In this document: one piece after another, positions 32,930 through 44,879 of the stretch
How positions within the stretch are numbered: the first letter of the stretch is position 1
Layout: every line of letters begins with the position of its first letter
DNA from: Micrasema longulum
Taxonomy: Eukaryota; Arthropoda; Insecta; Trichoptera; Brachycentridae
Reading direction: 5' to 3'
Assembly: GCA_022494885.1 (NCBI GenBank)
Contig: JAGVSM010001386.1
Coordinates: 124,001-188,000 of the forward strand
DNA length: 64,000 nt
The notes under the pieces: model-generated
The model's input: only the letters and a program-made list of their open reading frames with translations
What the model was told of the DNA's origin: nothing
Database searches by the model: none
Translations under genes and position numbers: made by a program

Positions 32930-34010
32930 TTTATTCAAATCATGAATAGGTCGATTATGTAGTGATGGCGCTTTGACAAAACTTACACAAAAACATTTTT
33001 GATGTACAGAATACTGATTTTTAAAATATTGATGTTATATGATTTTAAAAAAAAAAATTGTTGGATTAGAGCGGACAAAAAAGAATTATTTATGAAAATG
33101 TCATATGTACGAGTATTTATTTTTAAACAAGATTGTTTTTTTTAAATATTTTGTGTTCATTATAATAATAGTTAATAAAGTGTAATTAAAATGCACAGTG
33201 CAAATTATATCGGAAGAAAATATGTAAACACACTTATTGATAAGCAATAAATCTTGTTATTCATACACTTAAAACAATATTTACAACTTTGCATTCTAGT
33301 TCTAGAGTAATTGACTATTAAAAAAATACATTTTTAAACAATTTAATTGCCTCTTGTTCTTGAAACGACTATAATTAGTAAAATGAAACATTTCAAAAAA
33401 TGATTTGAAAAATATAAAATAATGAAACAAAGTATATTAGTATATTAATATTACATTTTCTTAACCCATTGTTTTTTTTTCTTCATATAAACAAACCAAA
33501 ACCAAATTTTTAAAAAGATAGCACATTTGGCTAAAATTGAATACAACCTTTTTTAAAAATAAACATCATATACATTTTAAATGCGTAAGTGTGAGTTATC
33601 TGAACGCGCTAGCTTCAATTTAACCACCAGTATATTATAATATGAAAAAAATATTTATTTATTTATCAACGCGTGATACGAAATTTAAACTTAAAACATT
33701 AAATTTTTTCAAAACTTAAATCCCACCAACTCAATTTTAGTGGCTTGTTAGTGAACGTTTATATTAATAGTTACTAGTATTCAATAGTATGACTTAATTA
33801 AAAAAAAAAAAAACAATAAATATACAAATATATTTAAAAGCCCGAAAGTTCAATAATATACATACGTTATTTTTACAAAAAAAAAAACTCAAATTGACAT
33901 ACACACATAAACCACATAATTGAAATATGATGGGGTGATAGTGAATATGTCAATATGTTTAAACGTAAATCACTATAGTTCCTCAATGCAATGTTTATGA
34001 GGTTAATATA
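32930..34010. other. AT-rich stretch, nothing recognised
   Basis: Very A/T-rich sequence without frames, repeats or tRNA-like boxes that I can support. Confidence 0.45.
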
Positions 34011-34023
34011 CAATTAATTAGTC

Positions 34024-35165
34024 TCAACTTCAAAAGCGCGATCTGGGTGTCGTTTTCGATCAAAAATTATCCTTCATTAGTCACATAAACTACATAACTA
34101 GTAAATTACTGAAAATGTTAGGCTTCTTCATGTTACGTGTGACTAAGGAATCCAAAATCATAGGCACTTTGAAGTTTTATTTTATTTTATTCAGAAAACA
34201 TACAGTCATACAAAATAAGTATTAAAAACAACAATTTTTTAACATAAAAAGACCAATTAAGTTTTCATAAATTAAAAAGATATAAACATTAAATGTGACA
34301 AAAAAATAAATAAGAATTTTAAGTGAGAAAAGAATAATTATTGACATTTGCGTTTTCCGTGGAGGTAATAAATTAAAATAAATAAAAATACCGAATGTAC
34401 ACTCCGAGCCATCCACGCACACACATGAACGCACATATAAAACATACACAAACATATACATTACTTGCGGCACATATACATGGCATAGACCACTCAAGAT
34501 GCACATTCAGCAACTATTCCAAATAATCGACCCCATGAAGAAATTTTCTGTACAAATGCAACGTGCAGTTAAAAATGTCTACATCAATACTGAGTCCGTT
34601 ATAAGTTGATGTATACTTCATTAGTGAGAAGCCAGTTAGAGTATAACTCTACAATATGGACTCAATTTACTTACTACAACTGTCACCAAAATTCTATGGA
34701 AAGAGTCCAAAAAAGATTTTTAAGGTACGAGTATATCAATTTTAAACTTTGATTAAGTCATGAATTTCTAAATTACGAATTTTTACTAAAAACGTTAAAT
34801 TTGTTAAAACTTAACGATCGAAGAAAAACTATAAAGTATTTGAATTAATTTATCATGGTAAATTCAATATTGGATTGCCCTGAACTGTTATCCCTCATTA
34901 ACTTCAGGATGCCTTAAAGAATGACTACCATTTTATAGCAACAATTCACGGACAGTGTATACTTGTAATGCCATATTGAACAGACTTCATGAACTCGGCA
35001 ATAGTTATTCCCACGTATCGGATATACTTGGTAAAGGGTATTGTTCCTATAGAACAAACCTTTTGAACTTTTCAAAGATGATGAATGGTAATTATATTAA
35101 TTTATTTATACATTTCATCATATATACAATTTTTTGTTCACTTTACCGAGCTATATGAAATAGCA
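34024..35165 (+). pseudogene. Jockey-like LINE RT C-terminal half, interrupted
   Basis: The plus strand reads KRDLGVVFDQKLSFISHINY, SKLLKMLGFFML and KESKIIGTLK up to about 34175. It resumes with VKNVYINTESVI, SLVRSQLEYNSTIWTQFTY, MERVQKRFLRYEY and LNDRRKTIKYLN. These are the post-catalytic landmarks of jockey/CR1 LINE RTs. The intervening 34180-34540 does not belong and is probably a separate insert. The end (34946-35160) matches 18973-19200. Confidence 0.65.
34176..34540 (-). mobile_element. Putative retro-insert splitting the jockey-like fragment
   Basis: It starts at TTTTATTTTATTTTATTC, which would be an AATAAA-type tail of a minus-strand element. It ends near CAACTATTCC, after which the host LINE resumes in the expected region of the protein. 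The body contains a CA-rich segment (CACGCACACACATGAACGCA) and no motif. Target duplications were not resolved. Confidence 0.4.
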
Positions 35166-35169
35166 CTAT

Positions 35170-37020
35170 ACAATATTCTTTTTATATTACCATAAAATGT
35201 TTAATTATTTGATTTGATGTTTAAATTTATTCATACATTGTTTAAACTTCTACTGAATAGTTGTATGGTTTAAAGTTTAACTTTTGTTTATGGATCTTGG
35301 GTAAAAGGTAATTTATGTTTTTTTTTAAATTAAAAAAACCAAATATTTTAATATTATACATTTTTGTAAAAAGCAGACTTGCCGTATACTCGTATGTTAA
35401 TGAAATAAAAAAATAAATAGCAAACAGACATTTTAAAAAAGTGCGTATTAAAAATATCGAACAGAAATATAGTCACAAGGTCTAGAAAGAATAAAATAAA
35501 ATTTGGAAATAAAAGCTTCATAAATATGAAATGAATGCATATTTGAAGATGTGTAAAGTATAACGTGTAATCTTAGAGAAGAAACAGGGTAATCCTCTTT
35601 TAAATGTAATAAATAAATACATTTTCCACCCTTTACCTAGAAATAGGACGAAACACGTATTTTTATGCAAAATGTTTCATAGATTTTTTTTTCAGTATGC
35701 TATATCATAGTCGCTGGTCTGATACTTATAAGTTATTAGAATGATCAATTTATGTTCATATAACAAAACAATTCGAGATTCCCTTCGATTGGTGCATCGA
35801 TGCATTAATCTATGCACTTTTGGATGAGGATGAAAAATTGAGTGATTACGATAGTAAAAGAAGGAATGAAACATTTATGCTCTACAAAAGAAAAACGTTT
35901 TTTTAATAAATTCAGTAACGAGTACAGTCCAATTAATAATAAATAGCAAAAACGCAGATTTAAGACAAAAATAACTTACATAAATTAGGATGAAATGTCA
36001 TTTAGTAGTTTGTCAAAATACGTAAGCTTCACTAAAAAATAATCCATTTAGTGAAAAACATTGAGCAATCTGATTATTCTGGAAAAAAACTCCAGAATGC
36101 CATAATTATCCCCTGACGACCGAGGAACAGTATTTAATTATTTATTAACCTACGAAGAGGAATTTTTAGATAAACTTTCTTTAAATTGTGGGGACATGAA
36201 GAAAACAAATAATTATTTTCTTGCAGTCCATATTTAATCTCAGTTTTTCAAGGTGAGATATTAGCTTCTCCATTTCGGAATAAGAATTTAAAATTATTTT
36301 AATCTCATTTTCCAAGCAAATCGTTTAAACAATGCTGAACAGATTTGAGAGTATATATACACAAGTATTTTATAAGTTGTTAATTAAATAGTAAAAGTTG
36401 TCAATATTAACTCGTAAACAAGCTTTAGAGGTGGTAATAAAGTACAGGGCTAAAGTTAAAGTGGAGTAGTTTAGAGGCGGGGGTTTGAGGATGGAGGAGG
36501 GAGGTGAGCTTCATTAAACTATTAGAGAGATAGCTACCCTTGCCACTGCATCTGCCGCCCTGGGACACATAATATTATGCTCGAGACAGATCTGAAATGG
36601 TATGTTAGTTAGTGGAAAGATAGCCTAAAAGCTTATTAATCAAAAGCTCCGGCCGCAAGATTTAAATCTTCATACTGAACACCGCAAGGGCAAGTCTGGA
36701 CGTATTCATAAATTTAGTTTATCAACTGTACTGGTAAATATGTACATACTTCTGTTTGCCTCTTAGTAGGGCTGTAAGTATATTTCAATACCGCACATCA
36801 AAGACTTAATTATGAAAATGCAATAAGAGATATTAATATAAATTAGCAGGCAACAGTCGGCCATCGCAGATTGCTCCATGCTAGAGAATTCGGCTCTTTA
36901 GGCCTCATGTAATCGGCCCTCCGGGCCTCGTTTTACTGCATATTTAGTTATGTAATTTATTGTTTTTATGACCGATGTCGATGCTAATGTGAATAGTTTG
37001 TGAGTGGTGTAATATCTAAA
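35170..37020. other. Nothing recognised
   Basis: AT-rich sequence with a mixed segment at 36420-36720. No frame over about 60 codons with a motif and no repeat shared with the rest of the window was seen. Confidence 0.4.
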
Positions 37021-37027
37021 AATTAAC

Positions 37028-37320
37028 TTTCTTTCTTCTTCTTCTTCTTCTTCTAGTGCCTTGCCGGGTCCCCCGACGCTGGCGATCACTACAGCGAAAG
37101 CATATGTATCTGTCCTGCGCTAATTTTACATTTTGCATCCAGGACGACTGCTTATTGATGCACTCGCCGTAGTGATTCCTGGGAAAATATGACTACAGTG
37201 GTTTCCCGTTGCCTTCTCTGGTGGCTTTTCTGTCTGGGTTACCTTCCCTTAGTCGGGTGATTTTGGTTTTGAGGCGCCAAAAACTCGCCTTTCATCCTCT
37301 TGTTATCTGCTGTGATCACA
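37028..37320 (-). repeat. Retro-element 3' end with (GAA)n tail
   Basis: A (TTC)n run at about 37029-37053 is followed by CCTTGCCGGGTCCCCCGACG, GCGATCACTACAGCG, CACTCGCCGTAGTGATTCC and GTTTCCCGTTGCCTTC. On the minus strand the end reads SVGGPGKA followed by a Glu run, a LINE-type C-terminus running into its microsatellite tail. Confidence 0.5.
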
Positions 37321-37329
37321 CCTTTATGA

Positions 37330-38680
37330 ATGTGATCCTCAGACTTAATTTATATAAAATATTATCTTTTAAAAGTATTATGATGCCCAGAAAATGTATT
37401 TTTGTTTTCAGCTTCTTCTTTTTTAACCAACTCTGAATGTAAAATACCAGAGTAATCAAATAATACATCAATATCGATTTTGATCGACTTAGACTGCGTT
37501 TGGCTCTTGACATTGTATGGTTTATTTTGTTCTGTTACTAATACGAATAACGTGTTCATATTTGCAACTGCACATACGCACGCAGCTTGTTTATTTATCT
37601 ATGCTAAAATGATGCATGGTTAAAAATAAATGATGGAATAAACTTAGTAGGTATTGTTATTCTAGGGAGTAAATGTTTTTATAAGTACCGTTTTTTTATA
37701 CCGGGCGTAAATGATTTATATCGTTTAAAGTTATTATTTTGTATAACCTTGGTAGAAGAAAATCTAATATGAAAGGCCAATAAAACTATTTAGGATGCTA
37801 AGTGTACGAATAAATAACCAATTAAAAGTGTAGAGGGTAAATTACATTACAAAAATGGTGATATGTAAGTTATCCAGAAAAATAAAGATAGTAAAAAAGC
37901 ACATTATTGTTTACATTAATATAGTAAAACGACTGAAATAAGCAAACAAGGCATGCTGTGGCTATTACAATTGCCATAAAGTTAGGTATTAAAATAAAAA
38001 AAAAACTATTATTTCTATATGTAATACGTGACCACAGATAATTAGACATAAATATGGGCAAAATTGCTTAAAAATGCCATAGGCACAACTATTTTTAATA
38101 GTCTTGCAAGCATGTCAACTTTAAAAAAAATCCTTAAAACTAAAGCTCATAGTGTGAAGAACATTATAAACCTAATAAAAATGTGTATTAAATATGTGAT
38201 TTATTAGCTTTTATTGATTTTATTGAGCGTGACTTTCATATAAATTTGTATGGAGTGAACCAAATGACTAATATTATTTATACGGACTAAAACATAGTGA
38301 AACTATGGTGAAGGTGTATAGTAAGTTTAGCATGTTACTTTAATTGGTGTCTCGACAAAGAGATGGGTGCGTCTCGAAACCGATAGACATAGAAAAGTCA
38401 GTAAGTGGTTATACACAAATATTTAATAACATTTAGTCAAATGTATGACTACAAAGTTAATGCTTGAGAGATTGATAGTAAACAACATAGTTTTTTTAAT
38501 TTTTAGTCTGAGATCAACATTGGAGCCAAATAAACGTTGTGTCGCGTCACTCGAGGTATTGTTGATATTGTTAATACTACCCATAAAAACGTGTTTTTGT
38601 GCATCGTATTAAATACCTAACTCAAACGTGCTCGCTAATCCACTTCTTTTTGTAGAAAAATAAATATTTCCATTCATACG
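37330..38680. other. Nothing recognised
   Basis: A/T-rich sequence with no motif-bearing frame. Small frames at 37362-37559 and 37870-38061 are not supported by anything further. Confidence 0.4.
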
Positions 38681-38689
38681 ATTTAACCA

Positions 38690-38801
38690 AATATTTTAAT
38701 TTTGGGGGGCATTTTTAACGAGTTGTAAATAACTTACTATAAAAAATTGAAAATTTAGCTGTGGTAGAGTGGGGCTCGAACCACGGATCTCTGATCTACT
38801 A
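38690..38801 (-). repeat. tRNA-derived SINE, family 1, copy 4 (head truncated)
   Basis: On the minus strand GGTTCGAGCCCC, CACTCTACCACAGCTAAAT and the unique region with AACTCGTTAAAAAT are present. The A-box part beyond 38801 is missing. It directly abuts the inverted-repeat cluster at 38830. Confidence 0.65.
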
Positions 38802-38829
38802 AGTTGCAATTTGAGGTGCTTTAGTGTAA

Positions 38830-39656
38830 GCGAGACCTGGACCCCGATTACAATGGGAAGTTAACATTTATCTTCAATTTTATATACAAAGTAAAATTAA
38901 GTTTTCTGTATGAAAAGCAGAATATGCATACAATTTTTTCTTCTAAACATGTTCAATTACAACAGTTACTGACAAACATACTTTTAATTTTCGGGCAAAT
39001 GTACTTATTTTCGTACTCATATACCTGTTTTTCTTAATGTACCGTTGAAGATAACTATGTTAACTTCCTATCGTACTTAATCGGGGCTCTGAGCCGCAAT
39101 CACAAACATTATTTTTATCGGTACATATTGAGACGCTATAAAGTAAAATCCGTATTTACGTACGATAATGTTTATAATTGTATGAAAAAAATGGAAACAT
39201 ATTTTATTTTTAATACAGAAAACTTCATTTTATTTTGTAGATTTTTAAAAATGATTGCGCCACTTGCCAGATAGTAGATAGACGCTCTAATTTTGGTTGT
39301 TTTACTGGTTCGCGGATTGGCGTTGCTATGCGTTATCCTTATTTACTTTGCTATCGAGCCCCGATACAAATGGATGCAATTACCTACCTTGTACTGGGAT
39401 ACGTGGCACCTTAATGTTTGAACTTCTCTCTCGCGGCATGCTCTATCAGATTCTATGGTCAGATCGGCACTAGTTTTTTTGTTTATTGATTCGTACGATA
39501 ACACGACACAGTGGATTGGAATGACTTATTGATAGCTAAAATAACGTGTAAGCGATCGCGCTGAGAATATCAAAATCACATGCACATTCGGTGATAGTTC
39601 AGTTGTTATTAGATAAATGTTTACTTCCCATTGTAATACGGGCCCTGAGCGATATC
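38830..39656. mobile_element. Nested inverted-repeat (MITE-like) cluster
   Basis: CCCCGATTACAATGGGAAGT, TAACATTTATCTTCAA (38841-38877) recurs inverted at 39045-39088 and again inverted at 39611-39650 (ATAAATGTTTACTTCCCATT, then GTAATACGGGCCCTGAGCG). GGGGCTC at 39083 and GAGCCCC near 39356 form a further pair. At least two related elements appear inserted into one another. There is no coding capacity. Confidence 0.5.
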
Positions 39657-40226
39657 TGTTATTGCTGTACCAAATATACATGGAATATAACCCTTACTAT
39701 ACATCACAAACAAATAATATAATCACTAGATCCTCAACACAAAGACAACTCAAACAAATACAAACTAATACAACTTTCGGACAAAGGTATTTTGAGTATT
39801 ATTCAATTAAAATCTATAACCTACTTCCACTATCTTTTAAAACAATAAGTAACGAGAAAATATTTAAAAAGGCCATTAAAAAAATGGATAGTGGAGCTAG
39901 GTAGAAGTAAAATGGATTGTCTCATTTGCCCAAACCAATATTGAATCAACTGTTTTACAAGTGTAAAGCTTACATTAGGTTTTTGTTATTTTCATTGTTT
40001 TGTAATATAAATAATATAGATGTACAGATATACTTAGTTTTCAAAACTGTGAATATTTTTTTAATTATCTGTATTTATTAAGTTATTCTTCATTGTTTAT
40101 TCTCTAATGTAAAAACATTTCAAAAAAGTATATTGTTAAATGTACTCGGGGCGGGTAACCCCAGTGAGGTCACATGAGCTTTATTATTAATTTTGTTTTG
40201 TAAGAGAAAAATCTGAATAAATAAAT
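39617..40226 (+). pseudogene. Jockey-like LINE C-terminus, 3' UTR and AATA tail
   Basis: The frame ends TTFGQRYFEYYSIKIYNLLP, then FKTISNEKIFKKAIKK, the typical last ~40 residues of jockey/CR1 LINE RTs (FG.R.F.Y....IWN.LP......F...LK). Downstream are a GGGGCGGGTAACCCC hairpin, ATTTTGTTTTGTAAGAG and a tail CTGAATAAATAAATAAAT at 40212-40229. The N-terminal 25 codons overlap the neighbouring inverted repeat and are not LINE sequence. Confidence 0.55.
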
Positions 40227-40349
40227 AAATGAAATATTCTAATAATGCATAAGCTAACGGTGCGGTGGTAGCGCTGCGTTTACTATACAAATACGTAATA
40301 TTCATTTATTTGTTGTAATGTACCTTGTAGGACGTTGTGAGTTGCTAAA

Positions 40350-40797
40350 CACTGTTTTTCAGGGCCAGATCGCAAAACTTAAGAGTAAAATTTCTCATGG
40401 TAAGCTTTAAAAAAAATCCAAATACTTTTTTTCCAAAGAGTCATTTAAAAAATGAAAGAAAAAAATATGATGTCACAATGGAGTAAACCTTTTATTTCTT
40501 AGACTAGCATCCCTTCCGCAAACCCCTACCCCTCTTCGACAAAAAAAATTGCAATAAAAAACGTATTTGACCAACGAAGCCATACGCACCAGACGCGGAC
40601 AAGGGAAGCGGCTGGGTAGGAGAGAGGTGGGGGTTTGTGGAGGGACTGCTTGTCCGAGAACTTGAAGATTTACTACATTTTGAGACTACAATTTTATTTT
40701 TAATGACTTTTTGGAAAAAAAAATGAAGGATTTTTTTTAAAGCTTACCATGAGGAATGTTCCTCTAAAGTTTCCCAATCTGGCTCTGAAAAACCGTG
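40350..40797. mobile_element. MITE, 448 bp, long terminal inverted repeats
   Basis: The left end is CACTGTTTTTCAGGGCCAGA, followed by TTTCTCATGGTAAGCTTT and AAAAAAAATCC. The right end is the inverted complement with about a dozen differences (CACGGTTTTTCAGAGCCAGA). Arms are about 70 bp. The interior contains an AGGAGAGAGGTGGGGG segment. No transposase. A clear target duplication was not found. Confidence 0.65.
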
Positions 40798-41240
40798 TAT
40801 ATATTTGCTGTGTGCTAAAACTTTTCAATACAGAAGCAATACTTCGTGATTTACTCACTGATAAGTTAAGTAATAAATCACGGGATTTCATTTATTTTCA
40901 CACCGCGTGGTATCTAGATCGATTCTTGAGAAACTCTGATTATTCTGGAAGGCCATACACGGACTCAACCATACAAAGATGTTTACGATCGTTTGTGCGA
41001 AATATCGTAAATGATGTTAATTTCATTTCATGTCTCTAGCTAGTTTATTGAAAGCAAAAATATCAAAAGCGGTAAAAATATCGTGAAAATCCGTTATTAT
41101 TTGAGTAAATTTGACTGATGTTTAATTAATCAAACAACATGTCTCCAAGACGGAGCACAATAATCTTTTAAAATGATTCGCACTACTTTGTTTAAACGTA
41201 TTTGCAAATTTCATTTTCATTAAAGAGTGATTTAATTATT
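40798..41240. other. Unassigned; open frame continuing from the MITE arm
   Basis: A 96-codon frame starts inside the MITE right arm (40749) and runs to 41039. It includes FYFHTAWYLDRFLRNSDYSG-like residues that I cannot place. I do not call it a gene because it begins in a repeat. Confidence 0.3.
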
Positions 41241-41256
41241 TGTAAAGTATTTCTTG

Positions 41257-41525
41257 TCATCAGCCTTGTGGTGTAATAGTCAGTGCATTCACCTACCATG
41301 CAAGAGGTCTCGGGTTCGATTCCCGAGATGGTTGAGATGAAATATTTATTTTAAAGGGTGTTTTCACACCAAAATATTTCATAGTCCCTGGAATGGTACC
41401 TGAAGCGTAAGACTGATCATCTTAACTTCATGTAACAAAAGTTATCAAGGTACGCTGCGATTGGTGTATTAATTCAGTGCCCTATGCACCATTGGGTGCG
41501 AAAAGGGAATGATGATGATTACTTT
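41257..41525 (+). repeat. tRNA-derived SINE, family 2, full-length copy
   Basis: The A-box region is CCTTGTGGTGTAATAGTCAG and the B-box is GGGTTCGATTCCC. The unique body includes ACCTGAAGCGTAAGACTGAT, CTTCATGTAACAAAAG and GTGCCCTATGCACCATTGGG, and the end is a GATGATGATT repeat. Related copies are at 59452-59707 (+), 24480-24625 (-, tail) and 45921-46003 (tail). Confidence 0.75.
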
Positions 41526-41529
41526 TACA

Positions 41530-41610
41530 CGGTGTTTAAGGGCCAGACTGCTAAACTTCAGATGAACATTCCTCATGAAAAACTCTTTTGATTTTTTTTT
41601 TCTAAAAACT
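41530..41610 (+). repeat. End of the 40350-type MITE
   Basis: CACGGTGTTTAAGGGCCAGA, then CTGCTAAACTTCAG and CATTCCTCATGAAAAACTC, parallels the termini of the 448-bp MITE. The partner end was not found. Confidence 0.5.
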
Positions 41611-41639
41611 CGTTTCTTTCACGATTCTTTTTTAAATTA

Positions 41640-42712
41640 TTAACAGTCTAGCTGATTCGTCCCAGCTCCTAAATAAAATTCAAATTAACTGTCCATCACG
41701 TGCCCTACGAAATCACCCAACCTTTAGAATACCTAGTGTCAATACGAACCATTGCCAGAATTCGTTTTTACACAGATCGTGTTCCACTTTTAACAGCTTT
41801 TTTAACCATATAGATATATATCATACAGGATTACAATTATTTAAAAATAGTGTATTGAAAACTTTTGAATAAAACTCCGGTTGGTCCCTTTTCTCTTATA
41901 TCACTCAAATTACATACATTCATATTATTATTATAAATTGAATTTCTCTTTTGAAATTTTGTATTACTTCTAAAATCGCTTTAATGAAATTTTATCGACT
42001 TCTCTTGGTTTAAAATCTTCTCCTTATATTGCTTTTTCAAATTTTAAATGATTACTTGCCATACTTGTTATTCCTTCTTTATTTTTTCTTTTTTCTCTGC
42101 CGCCATTGGCACGTTTTTATACTTGTTATACTTTTAAACTACTTTTAATTACTTATATTATATATGTTAATAAAATCAATATATTGCTGCTCTTACTATA
42201 ATGTGTCATTAGTTTTGAAGATGTTTTTAAAATTGACCTAAATTTAAATTTATTGTCCTGTATTTCACTTAAAGATTCTTCTCATCGTTTCTTTGAATCC
42301 CTTAAAATAAATATGTGTTTATGTTTTTCCTTTTTTAAAAAAAATGTTATTAATATTTTATTTTATTTTTACATCTGAGCATATTTTTCATTCCTTATTT
42401 CCATTCTTAATTCTTAATTACTCTTACAAATTTTCTTCATTTTTAATATTATTTCCATTTGTAAATACTCACTACAAACTACAAACCTTAAAATATATTT
42501 TTTTCACTTAAATTTTAAATTTTAAACAACTTATATTCATGTTTTCTTTTTCCTTCTCTTTTTTATACTTTCATAATTAACATTACATTTAATTGCTTTT
42601 TAATATGGAAACTTCACTGGTCCATTAGAATTAAGTCCAATTGTGTAAAATATTAAACTTTGTAACTGTACTGTATGTTTCCTGAATAAAAGAAAATAAA
42701 AATAAAAATAAA
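41640..42712 (+). pseudogene. Jockey-like LINE C-terminus with ~0.8 kb 3' UTR and AAAAT tail
   Basis: The plus strand reads LLNKIQINCPSRALRNHPTF, RIPSVNTNHC, then LFKNSVLKTF before a TAA near 41870. This fits the jockey LINE C-terminal pattern. An AT-rich 3' UTR follows, ending TGAATAAAAGAAAATAAAAA with repeats of AAAAT at 42685-42712. The polymerase core is missing. Confidence 0.5.
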
Positions 42713-42829
42713 AATATTTTTTGCTCTTTACAAGTAAGGAATAACATAATATGCAACGACATTTGTATTCGCGCTCGTTGCACAATAATAATTATTTTGA
42801 ACGAAAATCTTGTTGACTCTGTGCTGAGC

Positions 42830-44190
42830 ACTCTAGTTATGGCAGCCGATTTCTACACGGGAATATCACGCGAGAAGAAAGGAAGGGGAGATGTCTCTTC
42901 CTCGGGACAGAAAGTTGAGGAGATTGCCGACGATACGTCGGAGATAGGGAAACTTCGAAGTTTAACGTTCACCTGAAGTATTGGCAGCTCGGAAAATTGG
43001 CCCAATGAATTGGCTTCGTGTCAGCGAAATATTCCTAGGAAATAGTAAATAATCAGGACGCTGCGCCAACTCACTGTACGACTTTAAGCTTTTCTCGATA
43101 TATACTCCGCTCTTGGTGTCACTTCGGAACGGTTTTGGATTATGTTTATTCTGAGTTTTATAAAACGAAAAACACAAAGTTTTACCACAACAACAAAACG
43201 TACTGAACAACTTAATAAAACAGTGATTCAGCGGATCGTTTATCTGATTGAACAAGTTGTCTTCTTTCATACGATCGCTGAATCAAATTCAATTATAAAC
43301 ACCTCTCTCCCGCTTCCACTTCCACCGAGTCTACTATGTATCAGGGGCGAATCGTGTATAGAAGCGATTATGCGCAGCTTACCATTATATTTGACTAACC
43401 ATTTTAATGTTCTACCGTAACTTTATTATCAGAATAACAAATAAATAATTTCCATTTATTTTAAATCATTTCCGCCCTTCGTATTTTTATCCTAATATAA
43501 AAATTAATATTAATAAAGTGCGCCCAGCGCCTGCGGTGAGCCAAGAAATTAGCCGATTATTCCAGCTTATTTTTTCAAACAAATAAGCAAACTTTATTTT
43601 GAATGTCTTAACCCCACTGCGGGTTTTTTCTCTTAGATTAAACTTGCAGATTACACAAATTATTTGAAGATTCTTGATATGGAAAACAGTATTTCAAACA
43701 TTATTTCTTAAGGGCTATTTTTCTTTGAGATGGTACTTCTGACATAAGACCATAATTACTTTCATGCGTCATATTGCAGGACATATGGCGCTCGATGCGG
43801 CCGTTTTTAGCACTATTAATTTCTAGAACAGTTCGGCCAGTTGAAATTTCAATTGAATACCTAATATCGACTGAATTCATGATGTTGTTTTTTATTTATT
43901 TTTTCTATGCATCTATATATAAAAAATGAATTAATACTAGATCATTAGCATAAGTAGCCTTTGAAAATAATTCGTCAATCATTACTATAGAACATCATAA
44001 AATAATTATAAAGAGATGATTTGAACTCTCAGAGACTCTAGTTGAAAATGTCGATATAAGAAGTACATCCATTTCCTAGTCTGCGTGAGAAAGGTGACAA
44101 TAATATATACTATTTTGTCTAGTTTTTACGTGTTGGTTTATAAATATTTGTTGAATCCAGGAGTTTGCAACAATCTAATTTAGAATTAAT
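42830..44190. other. Mixed-composition region, no identified gene
   Basis: 42840-43110 and 43260-43420 are clearly less AT-rich than the surroundings and contain no repeat seen elsewhere in the window. Small frames (43142-43420 on +, 42962-43270 on -) lack recognisable domains. This is a candidate for single-copy sequence; function unknown. Confidence 0.3.
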
Positions 44191-44204
44191 GGTTTCATAC
44201 ATAA

Positions 44205-44480
44205 ATATAAGGTCAGTTATTGTCCTGCAATCCTCCAGAGTAGGTAAATTAAAATAACAAATACATGTAGTTAACTTGTTTTAAAGGAATATGATAATAA
44301 TATATAATATATCTTAAAAAAAATGTCGTTGGACTCTTTCAACAATATTTATGTGAATTTTGTAAAAAGGGGACCATATAGTAGAGTTATACTCTAATTG
44401 GCTTCTAACCAAGGATATATTCAAGAGTTTTATTATTTTAACTGATTCAAAATCCTTTATGGTTCTCAATACTTTTAGGT
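44205..44480 (-). pseudogene. Jockey-like LINE RT fragment
   Basis: The minus strand reads LRTIKDFESVKIIKLLNIS, then LVRSQLEYNSTIWSPFYKI and NIVERVQRHF. It is the same segment as 34600 (+) and 21725 (+) and keeps the LVRSQLEY and ERVQ landmarks. Confidence 0.65.
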
Positions 44481-44484
44481 GTTA

Positions 44485-44575
44485 ACATAAGTTGTGTCCG
44501 TTTTTTTCCAAATTGAAAAATAAATATCAAAAGCAAAACAAAATGATAAAAATTTTACGTCATTCGATAAAAATG
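44485..44575 (+). repeat. Shared element end (GTTAACATAAGTTGTG)
   Basis: GTTAACATAAGTTGTGTCCG followed by CCAAATTGAAAAATAAATAT and CAAAAGCAAAACAAAATG matches the inverted complement of 54690-54762. Both loci also have a transposase-like helix-turn-helix remnant nearby, so these may be transposon termini. Confidence 0.4.
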
Positions 44576-44879
44576 TTTATTGTATTTATTTATTTAACAA
44601 CACCCACAAAACAACAGCCATTACAAAAAAATAAGATTTAGAAATAAACCAAAATTATAGGCCAATTATAGTTTTCTATACATTACTATATACAATGTCG
44701 AAAAAGAAGAAAAAAAGCGTTAAATGAAATAGCCACTCCGCATCATTCCACACGTAAAAAATTAATAAAATATTACAATACCAATAAAAAAAATAAAAGG
44801 AAAAGGTTTTTTATTTACTCGGACTTAAAAATCCTTCCGCCTACGGATCCATACGGAGTAATACAGAGCTATCAGTCCT

